Positions 16,196-25,900 of a stretch of DNA of 64,000 nt are shown here, one piece after another (position 1 is the stretch's first letter; every line of letters begins with the position of its first letter). The notes beneath the pieces are model-generated. The model worked only from the letters and a program-made list of their open reading frames with translations. It searched no databases and was not told the DNA's origin. Location: contig NZ_CP015579.1 in NCBI RefSeq assembly GCF_002163585.1, positions 4,369,501-4,433,500 on the forward strand, in the 5' to 3' direction. The stretch is from Tatumella citrea (GTDB lineage Bacteria > Pseudomonadota > Gammaproteobacteria > Enterobacterales > Enterobacteriaceae). The position numbers were made by a program, and so were the translations under genes.

Positions 16196-17470
16196 ATGAG
16201 CCAACAGACAAAAACAGACCGGACTTTCTCCCGACGCAGATTTTTGCAAGGGAGCGCCGCGATAACCGGTAGCCTGCTGATGCCGGGGCTGATGAATAGT
16301 GTATGGGCAGCCGGTTCTGATGCACCGGAACTGAAAACCGTACAGATCGGGTTTATTCCCCTCACGGATTGTGCCTCGGTAGTCATGGCAGCGGCGAAAG
16401 GCTTCGATAAAAAATACGGCATCCGCATTGTGCCGCAGAAACAGGCCAGCTGGGCGACGGTCCGCGACAAACTGTTGTCCGGTGAGCTTGACGCAGCCCA
16501 CATTCTGTATGGCGAACTGTACGGATTGCATATGGGGCTGGCAGGGCCGGCAACGCCAATGGCCAACCTGTTGACCATTAATCAGAACGGCCAGGGGATT
16601 ACCCTGGCAAATCAGCTGCGGGACGCCGGGATTACCGATCTGCCAGCCCTGCAACGACATATCGATGCAAATCCGCCCGGCACCTATACCTTTGCACAGA
16701 CCTTTCCTACCGGAACACATGCCATGTGGCTGTACTACTGGCTGGCAACGGCGGGTATTCATCCGTTACAGCAAATTCGTAGCCTGGTGGTTCCGCCCCC
16801 ACAGATGGTCGTCAATATGAAAATCGGCAATATGCAGGGGTGCTGCGTCGGGGAGCCATGGAACCAGCGGGCAATTAGCGAGAATGTGGGTTTTACTGCG
16901 GCAACCTCACAGCAAATCTGGCCGGATCATCCGGAAAAAATCCTCGGTACCCGTGGCGACTGGGTCACTGCTCATCCTAATACTGCCCGGGCATTGACTG
17001 CCGCGGTGCTGGAAGCCGGACGCTGGATTGATGCCAGCGACGCTAACCGGCAGGAAACCGCCAGCATCATTGCCGGTCGTGCAGTGATCAATACCGATGT
17101 GCATGCCATCGCCGGGCGAATGCAGGGGCGTTATGAAAATGGCCTGGGGCAGACATGGCAGGATGCCCATCCGATGCGTTTCTACCACGATGGTGAAGTT
17201 AGCTTCCCGTGGCTCTCAGACGGGATGTGGTTTCTGACCCAGCACAGACGCTGGGGTTTGCTAAAAAAAGAGCCTGATTACCTGGCTGTCGCCCGGCAAA
17301 TCAACCGTATCGATATTTATAAACAGGCAGCAGCAGCGGTAGGAAATGTACCGCTGCCCGGCAGCGAAATGCGCAGTAGCGTTCTGATGGACGGCAAACG
17401 CTGGGATGGCAGCGATCCTGCCGGCTATCTCAATAGTTTTAGTATTCAACAACCAGTGAGGCCAGCATGA
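16196..17470 (+). CDS. nasF: Nitrate ABC transporter substrate-binding protein NasF
   Basis: 424-aa NrtA-family periplasmic nitrate/nitrite-binding protein. It has a twin-arginine signal (FSRRRFLQGSAAITGSLLMP), so it is exported folded. The mature part begins ELKTVQIGFIPLTDCASVVM, the NrtA hallmark, and contains GCCVGEPWNQRA and the C-terminal WDGSDPAGYLNSF seen in NrtA/NasF. It is the first gene of the nas operon and overlaps nasE by 4 bp (ATGA). Expression should need NtrC/sigma-54 (nitrogen limitation) plus NasR antitermination (nitrate). Confidence 0.93.
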   Translation: MSQQTKTDRTFSRRRFLQGSAAITGSLLMPGLMNSVWAAGSDAPELKTVQIGFIPLTDCASVVMAAAKGFDKKYGIRIVPQKQASWATVRDKLLSGELDAAHILYGELYGLHMGLAGPATPMANLLTINQNGQGITLANQLRDAGITDLPALQRHIDANPPGTYTFAQTFPTGTHAMWLYYWLATAGIHPLQQIRSLVVPPPQMVVNMKIGNMQGCCVGEPWNQRAISENVGFTAATSQQIWPDHPEKILGTRGDWVTAHPNTARALTAAVLEAGRWIDASDANRQETASIIAGRAVINTDVHAIAGRMQGRYENGLGQTWQDAHPMRFYHDGEVSFPWLSDGMWFLTQHRRWGLLKKEPDYLAVARQINRIDIYKQAAAAVGNVPLPGSEMRSSVLMDGKRWDGSDPAGYLNSFSIQQPVRPA

Positions 17471-18342
17471 CACAACAGTCTGAAGTAACTCCGGCAGTGG
17501 CGACGCTTCCCGTCCCTACTGCTGGCGAAGTGGCAACCCCGGTATCTGCCACCCGGCGTCCCAATGCCATGTTTCGTCGGGTGTTCCGTCAGCTGTTTGC
17601 CGGATTGCTCGGGGTACTGTTATTGCTGGGTGGCTGGCAGATGGTGGCGCTTTACAGCCACGGTTTCCCGACACCCTGGCAAACCTGGCAGTCAGCAGTC
17701 CCGATTTTCGCACATCCTTTTTATGTGGCCGGGCCAAATGATCAGGGTATTGGCTGGAATGTGCTGGCTTCGTTGCAGCGGGTCGCCATCGGATTTGGCC
17801 TTGCTGCGCTGGTGGGGATTCCGGTGGGGTTCCTGATTGGCCGCTTTCGTTTTATCGCCGATATGTTCAACCCGGTGATTTCATTACTTCGCCCGGTCAG
17901 CCCGCTGGCGTGGTTGCCGATAGGCCTGTTGATTTTCCAGCGGGCGGACCCTGCGTCTTACTGGACCATTTTTATCTGTTCTGTCTGGCCGATGATCCTG
18001 AACACCGCAGAGGGCGTTCGACGGATTCCGGATGATTACCTGAATGTTGCCAGGGTGCTGCGCCTGTCGGAGTTTACCGTTATGCGCAAAATTCTGTTCC
18101 CGGCGGTATTACCCAACATCCTGACCGGAATGCGTTTGTCGATAGGAATTGCCTGGCTGGTGATTGTGGCTGCCGAAATGCTGACCGGCGGAATGGGGAT
18201 TGGGTTCTGGATCTGGAATGAATGGAACAACCTGAATGTGGAACACATCATCATCGCCATATTTGTTATCGGAGTCGTGGGGCTGTTGCTTGAGCAACTG
18301 TTGATGTGGGTCGCCCGACGTTTTAGCTATGAAAAGCGTTAA
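17467..18342 (+). CDS. nasE: Nitrate ABC transporter permease NasE
   Basis: 291-aa inner membrane permease of the NrtB/SsuC type. An N-terminal extension rich in Pro/Thr/Val (residues 1-35) precedes six predicted transmembrane segments, beginning LFAGLLGVLLLLGGWQMVAL. The EAA-type coupling loop reads IPDDYLNVARVLRLSEFTV. The C-terminal part includes AWLVIVAAEMLTGGMGIGF, a typical nitrate/taurine permease segment. ATG 17467 overlaps the nasF stop. Confidence 0.92.
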   Translation: MTQQSEVTPAVATLPVPTAGEVATPVSATRRPNAMFRRVFRQLFAGLLGVLLLLGGWQMVALYSHGFPTPWQTWQSAVPIFAHPFYVAGPNDQGIGWNVLASLQRVAIGFGLAALVGIPVGFLIGRFRFIADMFNPVISLLRPVSPLAWLPIGLLIFQRADPASYWTIFICSVWPMILNTAEGVRRIPDDYLNVARVLRLSEFTVMRKILFPAVLPNILTGMRLSIGIAWLVIVAAEMLTGGMGIGFWIWNEWNNLNVEHIIIAIFVIGVVGLLLEQLLMWVARRFSYEKR

Positions 18343-18352
18343 GGAGAGAATG

Positions 18353-19147
18353 ATGTCTGCCAACCCAATAATTCAGGTACAGCAAGTCAGCCAGCAATTT
18401 TCTACCGCCAGCGGTGATTTCCTGGCTCTGGATAATGTCAGTTTTGATATTGCTGCCGGTGAATGCATCAGTCTGATCGGCCATTCCGGCTGTGGTAAAT
18501 CGACACTACTGAATCTGATCGCCGGGCTTACGTTCCCTACCCGCGGCGGATTGTTGTGTAACAACCGTGAAATTGACGGACCGGGTCCGGAACGGGCGGT
18601 GGTATTTCAGAACCACTCTCTGTTGCCCTGGCTGAGCGCTTACGAAAATGTCGCGCTGGCGGTGAACCAGGTATTTCGTGGCCAGATGAGCAAAGCCGAA
18701 ATGAAAGAGTGGATCATGCATAACCTGCAACTGGTGCATATGGAGCATGCCGCCACCAAACGGCCTGATGAAATCTCCGGGGGCATGAAGCAGCGGGTTG
18801 GAATTGCCCGCGCTCTGGCCATGAAGCCGTCGGTTTTGCTGATGGATGAACCCTTTGGTGCGCTGGACGCGCTGACCAGAGCGCACCTGCAGGATGCGGT
18901 GATGGATATCCAACAGCAGCTGCTGACCACCATCGTGCTGATCACCCATGACGTTGATGAGGCAGTTTTGCTTTCTGATCGGGTATTTATGATGACCAAT
19001 GGCCCGGCAGCGACGGTCGGCGAAGTGATGGAAGTGGCCCTGGAACGTCCTCGTTCCAGAGTCGCTCTGGCAGATGACCGTCGTTATCAGCAATACCGCC
19101 AGCAGGTATTGCATTTCCTGTATGAGAAACAACCGAAAGCCGCCTGA
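18353..19147 (+). CDS. nasD: Nitrate ABC transporter ATPase NasD
   Basis: 264-aa NrtD-like ATP-binding subunit. Walker A is GHSGCGKST, the Q-loop NHSLLPW, the signature ISGGMKQR, Walker B VLLMDEP, and the switch His THDVDE. AAGGAG at 18341-18346 fits ATG 18353 (or the adjacent ATG 18350); the earlier ATG 18329 lies inside nasE and lacks a site. It couples to NasE to drive nitrate import. Confidence 0.92.
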   Translation: MSANPIIQVQQVSQQFSTASGDFLALDNVSFDIAAGECISLIGHSGCGKSTLLNLIAGLTFPTRGGLLCNNREIDGPGPERAVVFQNHSLLPWLSAYENVALAVNQVFRGQMSKAEMKEWIMHNLQLVHMEHAATKRPDEISGGMKQRVGIARALAMKPSVLLMDEPFGALDALTRAHLQDAVMDIQQQLLTTIVLITHDVDEAVLLSDRVFMMTNGPAATVGEVMEVALERPRSRVALADDRRYQQYRQQVLHFLYEKQPKAA

Positions 19148-19199
19148 ACCGTGGCATGCAATGTTTATAACAGCAGCCTGAGGCTGCGGGGAGCGGAAT

Positions 19200-22109
19200 A
19201 TGAGTAAGCCGGTATTAGTGGTTGTCGGGCATGGCATGGTTGGCCACTACTTTCTGGAGCAGCTGGCTGAACGCCAGCTACATCAACAGTATCAGGTCGT
19301 GGTGTTTGGCGAAGAGCAGCATCCGGCCTATGACCGTGTTCACCTGTCAGAATACTTTTCCGGGCGCAGTGCCGAATCATTGTCACTGGTGAAAGATAAT
19401 TTTTTCGCGCAAACCGGCATAGAGTTACGTACCCGTAGCCAGGTGGCACATATTGATGCAGAGGCGGGTGTGGTGACCGACAGCGACGGAAATCAGCTGG
19501 CTTATGATCAGCTGGTGCTGGCGACCGGGTCCTACGCTTTTGTACCGCCGGTAGCAGGGCATGACCGCAAAGGTTGCCTGGTGTACCGGACTTTGGATGA
19601 TCTGGATGCTATTGCTGAGCACTCTGCGCAGGCCAAAAGCGGAGTGGTTATTGGCGGTGGCTTGCTTGGGCTGGAAGCAGCGAATGCACTGTTGCAGTCC
19701 GGACTGGAAACCCATGTGGTGGAGTTTTCTCCGCGGCTCATGGCGGTACAGTTGGATGATGACGGTGCACGGATGTTGCAGAAGAAGATTGCTGCACTTG
19801 GGGTACAGGTGCATACCTCGCGCCAGACCGTGGAAATCACTCAGGGGAAACATGCTCAGCATCAGCTGCGGTTTGCCGATGGTACGGAGCTGGAAGCCGA
19901 CCTGATCCTGTTTTCTGCCGGCATCCGGCCACGTGATGAGCTGGCTGAAAGCGCCGGTCTGCAAAAAGGGCCACGCGGCGGGATAATCATTGATGATTTC
20001 TGCCAGACCTCTGATCCGGCGATTTCGGCCATCGGTGAATGCGCACTCTGGCAGGGCAAAATTTTTGGCCTGGTGGCTCCGGGATACCAGATGGCACGCT
20101 GCCTGGCCGATCGTCTGGCAGCACTGGACAACCCGTTCAGTGGTGCGGATATGAGCACCAAACTGAAACTGCTGGGTGTAGAAGTGGCCTCTATCGGAGA
20201 TGCCCATGGCACCACCCCGGGTAGCCTGAGTTATCAGTGGACCGACGGTCCTGCACAGGTTTACAAGAAAATTGTGGTCTCCGAAGATCGTAAATCGCTG
20301 CTGGGTGCGGTATTGATTGGTGACAGTTCAGACTACAGTCAGTTGCTGCAACGTATGCTGAATGGTATTCCGCTGCCTGAACATCCGGAGAGTTTGATTC
20401 TGCCAGCGGCTGCCGGCGAAAGCAGTGGTGGATTAGGGGGCGCACTGTTACCGGAAACCGCACAGATCTGTTCCTGCCACAATGTGACTAAAGGTGATAT
20501 TTCTCTGGCAGTGGCCGGTGGTTGTACAGAGCTGAGTGGATTAAAAACCTGCACCAAAGCCGGAACCGGTTGTGGCGGCTGTGTCCCGTTACTGAAACAA
20601 GTGATGGAACATGAGCTGACGGCGCTGGGTGTTGAAGTGAAAAAGGATGTCTGCAGCCATTTCGCCTATTCACGTCAGGAGTTGTATCACCTGATCCGTG
20701 TGAATAATATCCGCTCGTTTGATGAACTGATCCGTCAGCACGGACAGGGCCATGGCTGCGAAATTTGTAAACCGCTGGCGGGTTCTCTGCTGGCATCCTG
20801 CTGGAATGACTATCTGCTGGAACCAGAGCACCTGGCCCTGCAGGACACGAATGATCGTTTCTTCGGCAATATTCAGAAAGACGGTACTTACTCAGTGGTG
20901 CCCCGTATTCCAGCCGGTGAAATTACCCCGCAAGGTCTGATCACTCTGGGCCAGGTGGCAGAACGCTACAACCTGTATACCAAAATCACCGGCGGGCAAC
21001 GGGTGGATTTATTTGGCGCCCGGCTCGAACAGTTACCGGACATCTGGAATGAATTACTGGCGGCGGGTTTTGAAACCGGCCATGCCTACGGAAAATCGCT
21101 GCGTACCGTCAAGTCATGTGTGGGCTCTACCTGGTGCCGTTACGGGGTTCAGGATTCCACTGGGTTAGCTATCCAACTGGAAGAGCGTTACAAGGGGCTT
21201 CGTTCACCGCATAAAATCAAAATGGCTGTCTCCGGCTGTACCCGTGAGTGTGCTGAAGCTCAGGGAAAAGACATTGGTGTTATCGCCACCGATAAGGGCT
21301 GGAACCTGTATATCTGTGGCAACGGAGGCATGAAACCCCGTCACGCGGATCTGTTTGCCGCCGATCTGGATACCGAAACCTTGATCCGGACGATCGACAG
21401 GGTGCTGATGTTTTATCTGCGCACTGCAGATCGTTTACAACGGACCAGCAACTGGCTGGATAACCTGGAAGGCGGGATCGGTTATCTGAAATCGGTGATC
21501 CTGGAAGACAGCCTCGGACTGGGTGAAACGCTGGACAGTGAAATGCAGCACATTGTGGCGACTTATCAGTGTGAATGGAAAACCACTCTTAGTAACCCTC
21601 AGCATCTGAAATTATTCCGCGCTTTTATCAACAGCGATCAGCCAGATGAGGCTGTAGTGATGGTACCGGAACGCGGGCAGATTCGCCCGGCGATGGCGGA
21701 AGAGAAAATTCTCCCGGCAGTTCACCCGGATGTCAGCGACGAGTGGGTTACCGTCGGGCAACTGGATGATATTCCGGCCAATACTGGCATTGCTGCCCGC
21801 TTAGGCTCCCAACAAATCGCACTGTTCCGTCTGGGAGGTGATCAGCCTGTGGTTTTCGCACTCGATAATCAGGAACCCGGTACCGGCGCCAATGTACTGG
21901 CCCGCGGTTTAGTCGGTGATGAGGCTGGAGAGCCGCTGGTCATTTCTCCGCTCTACAAAAAACGTCTGCGACTGGCTGATGGTATTAGTCCGGACGATGA
22001 ATCAGTCAGAGTGCGTTGCTGGCCGGTGCGGCTGGAAAACGGTGTTATCCGGGTTAATCGCCAGCCGTTGCCTGTCTCTGACCCGCAGATCATTGCGGTG
22101 GCATCCTGA
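19200..22109 (+). CDS. nasB: Assimilatory nitrite reductase [NAD(P)H] NasB with fused NirD-like domain
   Basis: 969-aa enzyme reducing nitrite to ammonium with NAD(P)H. Order of domains: FAD/NAD(P)H-binding pyridine-nucleotide oxidoreductase (1-400; VVVGHGMVG, VVIGGGLLGLEAA); BFD-type [2Fe-2S] domain (about 422-460; ICSCHNVTKGD, CTKAGTGCGGC) with a second BFD-like segment to about 535 (KKDVCSHF, GCEICKPLAG); siroheme-[4Fe-4S] domain (about 555-815) with cluster ligands in CVGSTWC and SGCTRECAE; and a C-terminal NirD/Rieske-fold domain (about 850-960) without cluster Cys, as in NirD. A small hairpin (GCAGCC-TGA-GGCTGC, 19173-19187) lies just before its GGGGAG ribosome site. Confidence 0.94.
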   Translation: MSKPVLVVVGHGMVGHYFLEQLAERQLHQQYQVVVFGEEQHPAYDRVHLSEYFSGRSAESLSLVKDNFFAQTGIELRTRSQVAHIDAEAGVVTDSDGNQLAYDQLVLATGSYAFVPPVAGHDRKGCLVYRTLDDLDAIAEHSAQAKSGVVIGGGLLGLEAANALLQSGLETHVVEFSPRLMAVQLDDDGARMLQKKIAALGVQVHTSRQTVEITQGKHAQHQLRFADGTELEADLILFSAGIRPRDELAESAGLQKGPRGGIIIDDFCQTSDPAISAIGECALWQGKIFGLVAPGYQMARCLADRLAALDNPFSGADMSTKLKLLGVEVASIGDAHGTTPGSLSYQWTDGPAQVYKKIVVSEDRKSLLGAVLIGDSSDYSQLLQRMLNGIPLPEHPESLILPAAAGESSGGLGGALLPETAQICSCHNVTKGDISLAVAGGCTELSGLKTCTKAGTGCGGCVPLLKQVMEHELTALGVEVKKDVCSHFAYSRQELYHLIRVNNIRSFDELIRQHGQGHGCEICKPLAGSLLASCWNDYLLEPEHLALQDTNDRFFGNIQKDGTYSVVPRIPAGEITPQGLITLGQVAERYNLYTKITGGQRVDLFGARLEQLPDIWNELLAAGFETGHAYGKSLRTVKSCVGSTWCRYGVQDSTGLAIQLEERYKGLRSPHKIKMAVSGCTRECAEAQGKDIGVIATDKGWNLYICGNGGMKPRHADLFAADLDTETLIRTIDRVLMFYLRTADRLQRTSNWLDNLEGGIGYLKSVILEDSLGLGETLDSEMQHIVATYQCEWKTTLSNPQHLKLFRAFINSDQPDEAVVMVPERGQIRPAMAEEKILPAVHPDVSDEWVTVGQLDDIPANTGIAARLGSQQIALFRLGGDQPVVFALDNQEPGTGANVLARGLVGDEAGEPLVISPLYKKRLRLADGISPDDESVRVRCWPVRLENGVIRVNRQPLPVSDPQIIAVAS

Positions 22110-22132
22110 GAATTCTGAAGCGGAGATAAGCG

Positions 22133-22966
22133 ATGAACAATCTTAAGCAACTCTTTTCTGCGGCCGATCTGCGTCAGCCGGTGAGCGCCGGTGAAGTCTG
22201 GTTGGTGGGGGCGGGGCCCGGAGATGTGGAACTGCTGACCCTGAAAGCCCTGCGGGTGATACAGCAGGCCGATGTGGTGGTCTATGACCGTCTGGTCTCA
22301 GAGCAGATAATGGCGCTGGTCCCTGAACAGGCACTGTGCATTGATGTCGGAAAATCCCGCGGTGATCACCGGCTGAATCAGTCGCAGATTAATCAGTTGC
22401 TGGGAGAACTGGCACTGGCCGGACAGCGGGTGGTGCGGCTGAAAGGCGGGGACCCGTTTGTCTTTGGCCGGGGAGGCGAAGAGATGGACTCGCTGCAACA
22501 GTCCGGGATCCCCTGCCATATCGTTCCTGGCATTACTGCCGCCACCGGATGTGCCGCTGCTGCCGGACTGCCGTTAACCCACCGTGATTGTGCTCAGTCA
22601 CTGCGTTTTATCACTGCTCATACCCGCGCGGGCGAAGAGTTGCGCGAAGACGCTTCGCTGGCAGCCGGGGGGCAGACACTGGTGTTTTATATGGGGCTAA
22701 GCCACAGCACACGCCTGTGCCAGCGCCTGGTTGGGTTGGGATTAGCGGGGGAGACTCCCCTGGCGATCATTGAAAATGGCACCCGCCCTGAGCAGCGGTT
22801 GCTGATTGCGACCCTCAATACATTGCCAGAATTACTGGCACGTTATCAGCCACAATCTCCGGGTTTGCTGATTGTTGGTGACGTCGTGAATTATTGCCGG
22901 ATGCCGGCCTTGCGGGTTGCCTTGCCTGAGCAGGGTGGTGTTGTGGTTAAGCACGTCGCAGCCTGA
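22133..22966 (+). CDS. cobA: Uroporphyrinogen-III C-methyltransferase (siroheme synthesis)
   Basis: 277-aa SAM-dependent methyltransferase making precorrin-2 from uroporphyrinogen III. It matches the C-terminal CysG domain: VWLVGAGPGDVELLTLKA (SAM site), YDRLVS, VVRLKGGDPFVFGRGGEE, VPGITAATGCAAAAGLPLTHR, FYMGL. It lacks the CysG dehydrogenase/ferrochelatase part, so that step must come from elsewhere. Placed between the nitrite and nitrate reductase genes, it presumably boosts siroheme supply for NasB. The gaps on both sides are about 20 bp. Confidence 0.92.
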   Translation: MNNLKQLFSAADLRQPVSAGEVWLVGAGPGDVELLTLKALRVIQQADVVVYDRLVSEQIMALVPEQALCIDVGKSRGDHRLNQSQINQLLGELALAGQRVVRLKGGDPFVFGRGGEEMDSLQQSGIPCHIVPGITAATGCAAAAGLPLTHRDCAQSLRFITAHTRAGEELREDASLAAGGQTLVFYMGLSHSTRLCQRLVGLGLAGETPLAIIENGTRPEQRLLIATLNTLPELLARYQPQSPGLLIVGDVVNYCRMPALRVALPEQGGVVVKHVAA

Positions 22967-22986
22967 GCATCACGGGAGAAGCACTG

Positions 22987-25900
22987 ATGGCGGAAGAGAC
23001 ACGGGAAATTAAAAGTGTTTGTCCCTATTGCGGGGTCGGTTGCGGCATTGTGATGCAGGTTGCAGATAACCGGGTGCTCAAAGTGACCGGAGATAAACTG
23101 CACCCCGCCAACCGTGGCAAATTGTGTACCAAGGGACTGACCTGCTCCAAAGCCATTACCGCTGCTGGCCGTCTGGCTCATGCTTTTCTGCGTAAACAGC
23201 GCCATCAGGGCCCGGTACAGACGGAGATAAATGTCGCGATTCGTGAAACTGCTAATCGTCTGAATTCCATAATTCAGCAGCATGGACCGGAGGCGGTGGC
23301 ATTGTATGTTTCCGGACAGATGTCGCTGGAGGCTCAGTACCTGGCCAACAAACTGGCGAAAGGGTTCATCGCTACCCCGAATATCGAATCGAACTCACGA
23401 TTATGCATGGCCAGTGCCGGCAGCGGTTACAAGCAGTCGTTGGGTGCTGACGGCCCTCCCGGTTCTTACCAGGATTTTGAACACGCAGATCTGTTTCTGG
23501 TGATCGGAGCCAATATGGCAGACTGCCATCCCATTCTGTTTCTGCGAATGATGGCCAGGGTGAATGCCGGTGCCAGACTGATAGTGGTGGATACCCGGCG
23601 AACAGCCACAGCGGAGAAAGCCAGCCTGTTTTTGCAGGTAAAATCTGGCAGTGATTTGATGTTGCTGAACGGGCTGCTGCAACTGCTGGTCAGCCAGGGA
23701 AAAACAGATAAGGATTTTATCGACCGTTATACCCGTGGCTGGGAACAGATGCCGGAATTTCTTGCTGACTATTCTGTAGATAAAGTGGCAGTGGCGACCG
23801 GCCTGACTGAACAGGATATCCGGCAAGCAGCTGACTGGATCGGAGAATCTTCTGCCTGGATGAGTTGCTGGACTATGGGTCTCAACCAGAGCATACAAGG
23901 GACTCTCAATACCAGTGCGTTGTGTAATCTGCATCTGGCGACCGGAACGATATGCCGGCCAGGGTGCGGCCCTTTTTCCCTGACCGGCCAGCCCAATGCG
24001 ATGGGCGGCAGAGAGATGGGCTATATGGGGCCCGGACTTCCCGGACAGCGTTCGTTGCTGTCGGCTGAAGATCGCCGCTTCACCGAAAATGTCTGGGGCC
24101 TGCCTTCCGGAAGCTTACCCGCTCATGGTGGCCATGGCACCGTTGATATGTTTCAGCAAATGGCGGCAGGTACTATCAAAGCCTGCTGGATCATTTGCAC
24201 CAATCCTGCCGCCAGTATGGCTAACCGGCAGCAGGTCATCCGGGGGCTTCAACAGGCAGAGCTGGTGATCACTCAGGATGCCTTTCTCGATACCGAAACC
24301 AACCGTTATGCCGATGTGCTGTTGCCAGGTGCTTTATGGGCAGAAGCCGAAGGGATAATGATAAATTCCGAACGCAATGTGACCCTGATGAAGCAGGCCG
24401 TCAACCCGCCTGGTGATGCCATGGCAGACTGGCAGATTATTACCAGGGTAGCCTGTGAAATGGGATTTAGCCAGGATTTTGACTATCATTCGGCCGACGA
24501 AGTATTTCGCGAAATTCAGCAATTTCATAATCCGCAGACTGGCTATGATCTGCGGGGTATCAGTTATGCGCGGTTGCATGATTCTCCGGTGCAGTGGCCC
24601 AGTTCGCCGGACGATCAACAATCCCGCCATCCGATACGCTATTTATCGCAGGAAGTGATTGTTACGGATAAACCAGCCGCGACTCCGGGGATCATTTTTC
24701 CGACGGCCAGTGGGCGGGCGCAATTTCATTGCTGCCTGCCGGTATCTCCGGCAGATCCAGTGGATGATGACTATCCGTTTGTCATGAATACCGGCCGTCT
24801 GCAACACCAGTGGCATACCCTGACTAAAACCGGTCGTATCCCGGAGCTAAATCAACTAAACCCGAACCCTTTTGTTGAGATTCATCCTCAGGACGCACAG
24901 CGGTTAAATATTCATCCTGAACAATCTGTTGAACTGCGTTCCCGACGCGGGCACGCCATTCTGCCTGCCCGGATCAGTGACAGAGTATTACCCGGACATT
25001 GTTTTGCGCCGTTTCACTGGAATGACGTGTTTGGTGAGAACCTGTCGGTAAATTCGCTGACCGGCGATGCGGTTGATCCGGTATCGCTACAACCGGCGCT
25101 GAAATATTGCGCGGTTTCCCTGACACCGATACACACCTCAAATATTGCTGATGCTGACCAGCCGGATGCTCAGCCCGTTGCGGAGGCCGTAATGACCGAA
25201 AGCTTTGCCACCACAGCAGCAGACCTGTTCGCCGGGCAACTGGTCCCCGGGACCAGCCTGTCTGAAATGCTTAATGCAGAAGAACAGCGCTACCTGCAAG
25301 GGTATCTGGCAGGTTTGCGTTTAAGCCCGCCTGATGCCCGCAACGGCATTCCTGTGCTGCCGGTGACTGCGCCACTGGGTAACGATGCACGCCTGTGGGT
25401 CGACGGGCTGTTGGCCGGATTGTATGCCCGCGCGCCGCTGGTGTCCGGCCTGCCGTCACCGTTATCTGCCGGGCAGCCAGCTATGATCACGGCTGCCGCT
25501 ACTGCGGCTCCGGTCCGGGTATTGTGGAGCTCAACCACCGGCAACGCAGAGTCTTTTGCCGCCGAATGTGTCAGCCAGCTGGAGCAGGCAGGTATACCCG
25601 CACGCTCCGGTTGTGTCTCAGACCTAGAGGCGTCTGAACTCGCCAGCGCCGGCAGAGTTTTACTGGTGGTCAGTACTTTTGGTGACGGTGATCCGCCTGA
25701 TAATGGTCTGAATTTCTGGCAGATGCTGACTGCGGAGTCAGCCCCGTCGCTGGCTTCGGTGAGTTTTTCGGTGCTGGCGTTTGGTGACAGCAGTTATGAC
25801 CAGTTTTGTGGCTTTGGCCGGCGTCTGGATGCCCGGCTGACCGAACTGGGAGCGATACGGCTTTCCCCCAGGGCTGAATGTGAAGCTGAGGATTTACAGC

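Noticed and set aside
16121..16762. Long minus-strand open frames over nasF
   Set aside because: They cover the nas leader terminator and the Tat signal region of nasF on the opposite strand and have no recognisable protein features.
18506..19237. 243-aa minus-strand open frame over nasD
   Set aside because: It is a shadow of the ABC ATPase reading frame; the plus-strand protein has every ATPase motif.
19425..20207. 260-aa minus-strand open frame over nasB
   Set aside because: It is a shadow of the FAD/NAD(P)H domain coding sequence, with no independent support.
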